NCBI GenBank assembly: GCA_903843135.1 | Contig: CAIMOS010000163.1 | Coordinates: 1 to 40,833, forward strand | Reading direction: 5' to 3' | Source of the DNA: an uncultured Ignavibacteriales bacterium | Lineage (GTDB): Bacteria > Bacteroidota > Ignavibacteria > Ignavibacteriales > Ignavibacteriaceae | DNA length: 40,833 nucleotides | In this document: positions 34,125 through 40,833 of the stretch, piece by piece | How the letters are laid out: the number at the start of each line of letters is the position of its first letter | Position numbering within the stretch: position 1 is the stretch's first letter | Notes under the pieces: generated by a model | Told to the model about the DNA's origin: nothing | The model's database searches: none | What the model saw: only the letters and a program-made list of their open reading frames with translations | Made by a program: the position numbers and the translations under genes

Positions 34125-36155
34125 TTATTTTTTAATATGTTTATCAAACCAGTCGTATACGGTTTTCCACCATAAACGCGCGTTCTGCGGTTTCGCCACA
34201 AAATGTGTTTCATCGGGGAAATAGAGAAACTTGCTTTCTATTCCCAGCCTCTGCAAAGAAGTAAACAACTGGAATGCCTGTTCTTCCGGCACCCTGAAAT
34301 CATAAGCGCCGTGGACGACAAGCATAGGTGTTTTACAGTTGTTTATATAGCGGTGCGGAGAAAACTTCTCGTAAAGCGCGCGGTTTGTCCAGGGCGTGCC
34401 TTTCATCTCCCACTCGGTGAACCAAAGTTCTTCCGTTGTGCCGTACATACTTTCCATATTGAATACTCCCGCGTGTGATACAAGCGCGTTGAACCTGTTT
34501 GTATGGCCGGCAATCCAGTTAATCATATATCCGCCGTAAGAAGCGCCCGCGGCGAATGTGTTTTTAGAATCAATAAAAGTATAGTTCTTAACCGCGTAGT
34601 CATAGGCGTTCATCAAATCGGTGTAAGCCTTGCCTCCCCAGTCGCCCGATATTTCATCCGTGAACTTCTGTCCGTATCCTGTGCTACCGCGGGGATTCGG
34701 CGCGACAACAACATAACCCTGCGCCGCGAACATCTGTGTGTTCCACCGGAAATGGAAATCATCGTTCCATCCGCCCTGCGGCCCGCCGTGTATTAAGAAC
34801 ACCATCGGGTATTTCTTCTTAGGATCGAAGAAAGGCGGTTTAAGTATAATCGACTGCACCGGCGTGCCTCCCGCTCCTTTGCAGGTAAAAGTCTCGATCT
34901 CATTCATTTCAATTTTTGAAAGACGTTCTGTGTTTATGGACGAAATCTGTTTAAGATTTTTTCCATCAGTTCCAACCGAGAATATCTCAAACGGCTGGTA
35001 ACTGCGCTGCTGCTTAAAATAGATTGTGTTTCCGTCCGGCGAAAGTTCCAGTGAGGAATTCAGCCTTTCTTTCAGTATCGTGGTTACTTCTTTTGTTTTA
35101 AGATCGATTTTATAAATCGACTCGTTAATTTCATTTGCGGCATTAAAATATATCGCAGTGCCGTCATTTGACCATACAATTTCCTATACTGACCTGTCAA
35201 ATTTATCCGTTACGCTGGTAAGGACATTTTTCTCCCTGTCAAAGATCATTAACCTCTGTTTATCTGCTTCGAATCCGGCGCGCTCCATTGAGCAGAACGC
35301 GATGTATCTGCCGTCAGGCGAATAAACAGGCTGGTTGTCGTTGCCTTTGCTCTGGCTGATCTTAACGTACTTCGTTCCCGCGCCCTGTTTGATGTCCGCG
35401 GTTTTAATAATAAATATGTCATTATTTGTGCTGGTAGCGGGGAACCCGTCTGTGTTCATTGTAAATGCAATTTCACTTCCGTCGGGGGAGAAGGAATAAT
35501 CATTCGCGCTTCCGAGGGCGATGGGCGGAACATCGAATCTGCTGTAGAGAGTGAGGTCGGTTGCCTGCCTGGTTTTTACATCAAGCACAAAAAGATGGCT
35601 TCTCTTTTCGCCGCGCCAGTCGTTCCAGTGGCGGTAAAGCAGTTCGGTAAAAACACTCGCTTTCACCTTGCTGTTCTCTTTCATTTCGTCGCGGTTTTTG
35701 TTGCATTCCTGGTCGAAGCAGTCCGGATAAACGGACGACACAAAAAGCATTTTCGTTCCGTCTTTTGACCATACAATTCCCGAAGCGCCGGTGTGTAAAT
35801 TGGTCAACTGTTCATCACCGCTGCCGTCAATATTGCAGATCCTGATCTGATCGCCGAGTGTATAAGCGATTTTTTTGCCGTCGGGGGAAAATCTTGGGTT
35901 CCCTTCGCTCTTCTCGGAGTTTTTCAGGGGACGCATATTCTTCCCGTCGCTATCTATTATATATAGATCGGAGTTACCCTTGTTCAGGTCGATGCTGTAT
36001 GAACTAAGGGCAAAAACTATCGATTTTCCATCGGGGGAAAGGTCCGTCTCCCCAAGCCGCTGAACTCCGAACAGGTCATCGAAAGTCAGGATCCGCTTCT
36101 GCGGAACAATAAATGATGAAACAAGAACCAGGATAAAAAACAGATTGCGCAACAT
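34125..36155 (-). pseudogene. S9 prolyl oligopeptidase family peptidase interrupted by one amber codon
   Basis: The frame from 36155 to 34125 is open for 677 codons, except for a TAG at 35184-35186 (codon 324). A signal peptide (MLRNLFFILVLVSSFIVPQ) and a WD/TolB-like propeller with repeated FSPDGKKIAY-type motifs (about 25-400) precede an alpha/beta hydrolase domain. That domain holds an intact triad: S539 in GASYGGYM, D619 in GAYDFRVP and H651 in DETHF. After the stop, the frame continues EIVWSNDGTAIYFNAANEIN without shift or other defect. A CAG-to-TAG change would explain it. It may be a fresh nonsense mutation, an assembly error or suppression. Without readthrough no active peptidase is made. 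It heads the recN operon. Confidence 0.85.
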
Positions 36156-36276
36156 AAAACCTCGGAAATTTTGTAACGTAAATTTAGGGAATTTAGCAAT
36201 AATGTTGAGGGTAAAATTGGGGGAGAAATGATAAATTATGAGGAATCAGCAGACGGGATTGAAGAAACGGGGAGGC

Positions 36277-36684
36277 TTATTCCAAAATAAAACCTAGGCC
36301 GGAGAGTTTCTTCCTGATAAACTCTTTAACAAATTCGGCCGTTTGAATTGCCAAAGCAGCCTCTTCAGCTGATGGGAAATAAAAATCATCGGGGTATCTT
36401 ACTTCAATTGCGTAGGAAGTAAGGTCATCGATTCCCTTCTCAAAAAGAACCACGAAGTCCGAATCCTTTTCAACACACGTCTGAACTATTCTCGATAAAT
36501 TGTGTGTTTTAAGAACCGGCTTATCGCAAAAACTGAGGTATGCCTTCAAATATTTTTCAGAACATTGCTGAGCGTGAAAGCAAACCGCGTCGGTGGCGGG
36601 ATCTGTAGTAATAATTTCATCCTTTGCAATTTTCAGATCATTGTTGGCTTTAAGAATCCAGTTCCTGACAGTCTGTTCGTTCAC
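36277..36684 (-). CDS. HEPN domain protein of an MNT/HEPN pair
   Basis: The 135-residue protein matches the PF05168-type HEPN domain: CFHAQQCSEKYLKAYL (35-50), LKTHNL and EVRYPDDFYFP. It starts at GTG, whose GTGA overlaps the stop of the nucleotidyltransferase gene by 4 bp. In described pairs HEPN is the toxin, often an RNase using R-x4-6-H, and MNT neutralises it by adding AMP. No R-x4-6-H is present anywhere in this sequence, so RNase activity cannot be assumed. It belongs to the HEPN subgroup with a conserved RYPD instead. Confidence 0.88.
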   Translation of the reverse strand: MNEQTVRNWILKANNDLKIAKDEIITTDPATDAVCFHAQQCSEKYLKAYLSFCDKPVLKTHNLSRIVQTCVEKDSDFVVLFEKGIDDLTSYAIEVRYPDDFYFPSAEEAALAIQTAEFVKEFIRKKLSGLGFILE

Positions 36685-37010
36685 AGATGAATACCTTCCC
36701 GCAGGGCATAATGAACAAGCAGTCCCTTATTCTCCTTTTCAAGCAGTAAATTTTCTTCCGATTTAATTATTATATCGGCGTCTGTCTGAAGCAGTGCAAA
36801 CTTGCGCCTTAGTTTTGATGATAATTTTGCTTTTTCGCCAAATGTAAGAGATTCTTTTATCACTACAAGGAAATCCCAGTCGCTCTCCGCCGCGCTTTCT
36901 CCCCTTGCACGGCTCCCGAAAAGGACAATATCAACCAATGTCAGGCCGGAGCTTCTGATTTCCAGACTGATTATTTCCCGTGCGGATGCTAAAAATTCCT
37001 GTCTTTCCAT
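36681..37010 (-). CDS. MNT-type minimal nucleotidyltransferase
   Basis: From the ATG at 37010 the product is 109 residues and begins MERQEFLASAREI. The nucleotidyltransferase signature is G32-S33-x10-D44-x-D46 (FGSRARGESAAESDWDFLVV), with a third acidic residue probably in TDADIII. It belongs to the MNT/KNTase superfamily. In toxin-antitoxin pairs it AMPylates the HEPN partner. An open frame extends to 37052, but the added residues do not resemble the family. It is first in the two-gene operon, with its stop inside the HEPN start. Confidence 0.9.
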   Translation of the reverse strand: MERQEFLASAREIISLEIRSSGLTLVDIVLFGSRARGESAAESDWDFLVVIKESLTFGEKAKLSSKLRRKFALLQTDADIIIKSEENLLLEKENKGLLVHYALREGIHL

Positions 37011-37089
37011 ATAAAAATATCTTTGCTCATTGATTAATATAATAAAAGACATTGATTCTTTTTAACTAATAAACGATAAAAAGGCGGCA

Positions 37090-37253
37090 GATTATAATGT
37101 GCTGTAGTGTCAATTTGTGCAGCGACAGTTGTTGTAGTGGAGGGGCTTGCCCCTCCCGGCGGATTGAAATGATCGATCGCTTTATAAAAGCCACAGATTG
37201 TAATGTGCAATCGTGTTAATATGCGCAGCGGACAGGGCAAGCCCTGTCACTAC
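37090..37253. repeat. Paired palindromic repeat between MNT and hslV
   Basis: Two perfect inverted repeats, GGAGGGGC-TT-GCCCCTCC (37139-37156) and GACAGGGC-AA-GCCCTGTC (37231-37248), are bounded by GTAGTG on the left and CACTAC on the right. A 40-bp direct repeat (GATTRTAATGTGC...GCAGCG..CAG) starts at 37090 and 37196. The pattern is that of a mobile REP-like intergenic unit. It occupies most of the 325-bp gap. Confidence 0.8.
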
Positions 37254-37277
37254 AAAACACCGTTGTTGACTGGATAC

Positions 37278-37299
37278 CATCAATTTTAAAAAATTGATG
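37278..37299 (+). promoter_or_regulatory. AT-rich hairpin 80 bp before hslV
   Basis: CATCAATTT and AAATTGATG form a 9-bp perfect stem around TAAA. It lies upstream of hslV, next to the likely promoter. It lacks a T run, so it is not a typical terminator, and its role is unknown. Confidence 0.35.
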
Positions 37300-37378
37300 A
37301 TAATCAGTACCCGATTACTCAATTTTATTACAATTTTATTTACAGTAAATTTATGGTTTACATAAAAACGAGATATAT

Positions 37379-37921
37379 ATGCAGGAAAAAGTCAGATCAA
37401 CTACGATCCTGGGCCTCGTCCACAACGGGAAAGCCGCTTTGGGAGGCGACGGCCAGGTAACGCTGGGCAATACGGTTATGAAGCAGAACTCCGTTAAGAT
37501 CCGGAAACTCTCCGGCGGCAAGGTTATCTGCGGTTTTGCCGGCAGTTCGGCCGATGCATTTACGCTCACCGAAAGATTCGAGGACAAACTTGAGCAGTAC
37601 CGCGGAAATGTGAACCGCGCCGCCGTCGAACTCGCAAAGGAATGGCGCAGTGACAAGTTCCTCCGCAAACTTGAAGCGATGCTCGCGATTATCTCCGAAG
37701 ATAACGCCCTGATCATTTCCGGAAACGGCGATGTGATTGAGCCTGACAATAAGATTGTCGCCATCGGGTCCGGGGGAATGTATGCCCTCGCCGCCGCGAA
37801 GATGCTCGTAAAATTCAGCTCCCTTTCGGCGGAAGAAATCGTCCGCGAATCGCTCAAAACCGCGGCTGATATTTGCATATACACAAATGATAAAATTAAT
37901 GTTGAAACAATAGATAAATAG
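37379..37921 (+). CDS. hslV: ATP-dependent protease proteolytic subunit HslV
   Basis: The 180-residue protein is the peptidase ring subunit of the HslVU (ClpQY) protease in the cytoplasm. The N-terminal nucleophile is T8 in [18 protein letters not shown], exposed after removal of a 7-residue leader. [27 protein letters not shown] and the C-terminal [12 protein letters not shown] are family landmarks, and length is normal. It pairs with hslU 22 bp downstream. The leader is slightly longer than the single Met in E. coli, as in some other lineages. Confidence 0.97.
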   Translation: MQEKVRSTTILGLVHNGKAALGGDGQVTLGNTVMKQNSVKIRKLSGGKVICGFAGSSADAFTLTERFEDKLEQYRGNVNRAAVELAKEWRSDKFLRKLEAMLAIISEDNALIISGNGDVIEPDNKIVAIGSGGMYALAAAKMLVKFSSLSAEEIVRESLKTAADICIYTNDKINVETIDK

Positions 37922-37943
37922 AGAAACCGGATTTATATACTTT

Positions 37944-39314
37944 ATGACGAACGATAACAACAGCCATCTGACCCCTACGCAGATTGTAAAAGAACTTAAT
38001 AATTTTATAATAGGACAGGATGAAGCGAAACGCGCCGTGGCAATCGCACTGCGCAACAGATGGCGCCGCCAGCAGGTGCAGGACTCATTAAAAGAAGAAA
38101 TAATGCCCAATAATATTATTCTGATCGGGCCGACCGGCGTGGGGAAAACAGAAATTGCACGCCGCCTCGCGAAACTCGCAAATGCTCCTTTCGTTAAAGT
38201 TGAAGCTTCTAAATACACTGAAGTCGGATATGTTGGCCGTGACGTTGAATCAATGGTCAGGGATCTCGTCGAGACATCGGTTAATATGGTCCGTTCCGAA
38301 AAAACCGCGGAAGTAAAACCAAAAGCGATGGATATGGCGGATGAAAGAATTCTTGATATCCTTATTCCCCCAGTACGGACACCCGTCACGGAGCAAAACG
38401 GTGAGGAACAGTCCTCTGAGGACCCGTATCAGAATCAGAAGACACGCGACTGGATGCGCGAGAAGTTAAAACGCGGCGACCTTGATGAGCGCCTCATTGA
38501 ATTTGACGCGCAGCAGCCGGCGATAGGTATGCAGGTGCTCGGCCCGCTCGGCGGAGATGATATGGGAATCAATCTTCAGGAAATTATGTCGAATATGATG
38601 CCGAAGAAGCGCAAGAGAAGAAAAACAAAAATCAAAGAGGCGCGCGAAATCCTCGCCGTCGAAGAAGCACAGAAACTTATCGACAATGATTCCGTTCAGA
38701 AAGAAGCAATTGAGAAAGTTGAAAACTCCGGTATCATATTCATCGATGAGATTGATAAGATAGCCGGAAGCAGCAAAGGCCAGGGCCCGGATGTATCACG
38801 CGAAGGAGTTCAGCGCGATCTTCTTCCAATCGTTGAAGGCTCCACCGTAAACACAAAATACGGATCAGTAAAAACCGATCACGTTCTTTTCGTCGCGTCA
38901 GGCGCTTTCCACGTGTCGAAGCCATCGGATTTAATACCCGAACTTCAGGGGCGCTTCCCGATTCGTGTGGAATTAAAAAGCCTTACTGAAGATGATTTTA
39001 TTAAAATTCTCACGCTCCCCCGCAACGCATTGTTAAAGCAGTACGCCGCTTTGCTTTCTACGGAAGGCGTCGCCGTTACTTTTGAAGAGGGCGCGATAAG
39101 AGAAATCGCGAGAATTGCGTACCAGGTTAATGAACAGGTTGAAAATATCGGCGCACGCAGGCTCCATACAATACTAACGAATCTGCTTGATGAAATTCTG
39201 TTTAATCTGCCTGATATTATGACTGAAACACAGATCAACATCACTTCCGCGATGGTTAAAAATAAACTCGACAGTATCGTGAAGGACAGGGATCTGAGTA
39301 AATACATTCTTTAA
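37944..39314 (+). CDS. hslU: HslU, ATPase subunit of the HslVU protease
   Basis: The 456-residue AAA+ unfoldase has Walker [10 protein letters not shown] (about 58-66), [20 protein letters not shown], the inserted I domain (about 110-240), Walker [12 protein letters not shown], the sensor segment [10 protein letters not shown] and the C-terminal sensor-2 GARRLHTIL. It feeds unfolded substrates into HslV. Length and order are typical of HslU. It forms an operon with hslV. Confidence 0.97.
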   Translation: MTNDNNSHLTPTQIVKELNNFIIGQDEAKRAVAIALRNRWRRQQVQDSLKEEIMPNNIILIGPTGVGKTEIARRLAKLANAPFVKVEASKYTEVGYVGRDVESMVRDLVETSVNMVRSEKTAEVKPKAMDMADERILDILIPPVRTPVTEQNGEEQSSEDPYQNQKTRDWMREKLKRGDLDERLIEFDAQQPAIGMQVLGPLGGDDMGINLQEIMSNMMPKKRKRRKTKIKEAREILAVEEAQKLIDNDSVQKEAIEKVENSGIIFIDEIDKIAGSSKGQGPDVSREGVQRDLLPIVEGSTVNTKYGSVKTDHVLFVASGAFHVSKPSDLIPELQGRFPIRVELKSLTEDDFIKILTLPRNALLKQYAALLSTEGVAVTFEEGAIREIARIAYQVNEQVENIGARRLHTILTNLLDEILFNLPDIMTETQINITSAMVKNKLDSIVKDRDLSKYIL

Positions 39315-39343
39315 CTCAGCAGGTCTTTCGGCCGGGGAATTAA

Positions 39344-39380
39344 ACACTGATGACACTGATCTAAACGGATCAGCACTGAT
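39344..39380. repeat. Short CACTGAT array
   Basis: ACACTGATGACACTGAT and AGCACTGAT flank an inverted GATC-TAAAC-GGATC. It is the same family as at 20136 and 31104 but lacks the ACGCAAAG block. It sits between hslU and the methyltransferase gene. Confidence 0.6.
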
Positions 39381-39407
39381 TATAATTTAAATTAATATGA
39401 TAAAATT

Positions 39408-40115
39408 TTGAAATCTAAACCCGACAAAATATTCCTCCCCGGCGGATTTGACCAGTACGCTTTTCTCGGCAAGCATTTTAATATTGCAGATGCAAAAATA
39501 CTTATACTGGGATACGGCGCCGAACCCGTCGCCGACCGGATGATGATCGCCGGCGCTGCTTCGGTTGATATCGTGGTCGTTTCGGGAGAACTGCTCCTGC
39601 AGTCCAGAATGAACCTCAAGAGCCAGAAAGTCACAGTTAAGTATATGGACTATGACCAGATGAGCTATGATGCCGCGTCTTTTGACCTTGTGTACGCGCA
39701 GGGATCGGTCGCTTTCAAAACGAGAAACCTGATCGCAACCCAGGTTTTCCGCATCCTGACGCCAAAAGGATTTTTCTGCCTCGGGGAAACCGTATCGCTC
39801 AGGGAGGACCCGCCAAGATTTATCAAAGACATATGGGAGGCCTCCGGTATGGCCGTCCTTACCCGTGAGGCGCTGCTTGAATATTATAAAGAACGCGGTT
39901 TCGTGATTGATACAATCAAGAACTTGTCGCACTCACTTCAGCAATTTTATCTCGACAGCCGCGAGGAACTCGACAGCCGGCTTAAATTTATGTCCGCCGA
40001 AGAGAAAAAAGAATTAAAGAAACTCATTCCCAAACTTAACCACGAGATCAACGCCTACCTGAAGCAGGGAGGCAATAAGTATATGGGATTCATCGCTCAC
40101 CTGTTCCATAAATAG
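39408..40115 (+). CDS. Class I SAM-dependent methyltransferase
   Basis: The 235-residue protein starts at TTG; the only nearby ATG is followed by an in-frame stop after three codons. The Rossmann SAM site is ILILGYGAEPVADRMM (31-46), with the acidic motif II in SVDIVVVSGE, motif IV-like SFDLVYAQGSVAF, and ILTPKGFFCLGETV as the post-IV strand. A C-terminal helical part (about 165-235) follows. The substrate is unknown; the fold is that of small-molecule or protein methyltransferases of the Methyltransf_11 kind. It ends 2 bp before the next start, so the two genes are probably coupled. Confidence 0.8.
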   Translation: MKSKPDKIFLPGGFDQYAFLGKHFNIADAKILILGYGAEPVADRMMIAGAASVDIVVVSGELLLQSRMNLKSQKVTVKYMDYDQMSYDAASFDLVYAQGSVAFKTRNLIATQVFRILTPKGFFCLGETVSLREDPPRFIKDIWEASGMAVLTREALLEYYKERGFVIDTIKNLSHSLQQFYLDSREELDSRLKFMSAEEKKELKKLIPKLNHEINAYLKQGGNKYMGFIAHLFHK

Positions 40116-40117
40116 AT

Positions 40118-40833
40118 ATGATTAAAAAAGGCGAAATACTAAACAACATCATCGTGGAAGACTTTGCTTTCAACGCGGGCGGCATTGCCAAACCTGTTTT
40201 TGAAGGAGAAGAAAAAGGTTTTGTAATATTCATCAGCGGCGCAATTCCGGGCGATGTGGTCGATATTAAAGTGACCAAAAAGAAAAAGAATTATGCGGAA
40301 GCCACAGCGGTAAATATTGTAACACCAAGCCCCGACCGCATTGCGCCTGTCTGTAAATTCTTCGGTTTCTGCGGCGGATGCAAACAGCAATTCCTGAGTT
40401 ACGAAAAACAGGCAGAGTATAAACAGAAACAGGTTGTAGAATCACTTGAGAAGATCGGCGGTTTAACGGGATTTGAAATTCTCCCGATCATACCGTCTGA
40501 TAATCAGTATTATTACCGTAATAAAATGGAGTTTTCGTTCTCCCGCAAACGCTGGCTTATGCCCGGAGAAAATGACGGCGAGGAGAATGTTAACAACTTG
40601 TTCGGACTCGGGCTGCACGTCCCCCGCTTCTTCGATAAGGTTATAGATATTGATGAGTGTTTCCTTCAGTCACAGTTGAGCAATCGCATACTCAACTTCA
40701 GCCGTACATTTTTCAAGTCCCGAGATATTGATATCTACAGCAACAAAGACGATTCCGGGCTCCTGCGCAATCTCGTCATAAGGCAGGCATACAACACAAA
40801 CGGACTGATGATCAATATTGTTACATTCCGCGA
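40118..40833 (+). CDS. 23S rRNA/tRNA (uracil-5-)-methyltransferase, RlmD/TrmA type (partial)
   Basis: The frame opens with ATG at 40118 and is still open at the window end (238 codons). A TRAM-like N-terminal barrel (1-70) is followed by the iron-sulfur cysteines C79-x5-C85-GG-C88 (PVCKFFGFCGGCKQQ). The likely fourth cysteine is in DIDECFLQS. YYYRNKMEFSFS is the conserved substrate-loop region of the RlmD/RlmCD family. These enzymes make 5-methyluridine in 23S rRNA or tRNA. The catalytic domain lies beyond the edge, so RlmD, RlmC and TrmA-like roles cannot be told apart. Confidence 0.9.
   Translation, partial: MIKKGEILNNIIVEDFAFNAGGIAKPVFEGEEKGFVIFISGAIPGDVVDIKVTKKKKNYAEATAVNIVTPSPDRIAPVCKFFGFCGGCKQQFLSYEKQAEYKQKQVVESLEKIGGLTGFEILPIIPSDNQYYYRNKMEFSFSRKRWLMPGENDGEENVNNLFGLGLHVPRFFDKVIDIDECFLQSQLSNRILNFSRTFFKSRDIDIYSNKDDSGLLRNLVIRQAYNTNGLMINIVTFR

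Noticed and set aside
37397-38389. 330-codon minus-strand open frame
   Set aside because: It lies antisense across hslV and hslU, both unmistakable; composition is Ser/Ile/Arg-rich as expected for a shadow frame.

Overview
The window looks like a chromosomal segment from a Bacteroidota/Ignavibacteria-type (FCB group) bacterium, probably an environmental lineage. The main evidence is two large secreted proteins ending in the type IX secretion (T9SS) type A sorting domain with the QNYPNPFNP signature. An S46 dipeptidyl-peptidase, the YebC variant that lacks the MAGHSKW start, weak Shine-Dalgarno sequences and a TAnnTTTG-like -7 box support this. I cannot name the species. No rRNA, tRNA or CRISPR was seen.

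Layout. 1-2.6 kb: start of an exported protein cut by the left edge, yebC with a GAAA-loop terminator, a small hypothetical gene with its own terminator, a macro-domain gene and a small membrane protein. 2.6-5.1 kb: a secreted phosphodiester-glycosidase protein with a T9SS tail, then a 70-bp tandem repeat. 5.6-10.9 kb: a response regulator-PP2C phosphatase, pyruvate kinase and a YcbZ-type Lon-like protease. 11.0-13.5 kb: an accessory stretch with a 122-123-bp tandem array, a DUF4143 ATPase behind two palindromes, and a decayed, internally deleted insertion sequence.

13.5-22.5 kb: a DUF1648 membrane protein, a beta-barrel protein, an ammonium transporter flanked on both sides by copies of the 3' end of a BNR-repeat (sortilin-like) gene, the intact BNR-repeat gene and a lipoprotein S46 peptidase. 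22.8-25.2 kb: four tandem paralogous genes for small exported glycine-zipper proteins of unknown function. 25.5-29.0 kb: a T9SS surface protein, a small membrane protein and a polyprenyl-phosphate sugar transferase on one strand. 29.5-31 kb: a membrane histidine kinase.

31.2-36.2 kb: a tightly packed operon reading S9 peptidase (interrupted by one amber codon) - DUF1232 - NUDIX hydrolase - recN - small AbrB-like protein. 36.3-37.0 kb: an MNT/HEPN toxin-antitoxin pair. 37.4-40.8 kb: hslV-hslU, a SAM methyltransferase and the start of an RlmD/TrmA-type RNA methyltransferase that runs off the right edge.

The least explained parts are the glycine-zipper gene cluster, the copied gene end around amt, the self-complementary tandem array, and the dispersed CACTGAT/ACGCAAAG intergenic repeats. 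None is strong enough from sequence alone to be called a new system; the glycine-zipper cluster is the best candidate for an undescribed gene family.
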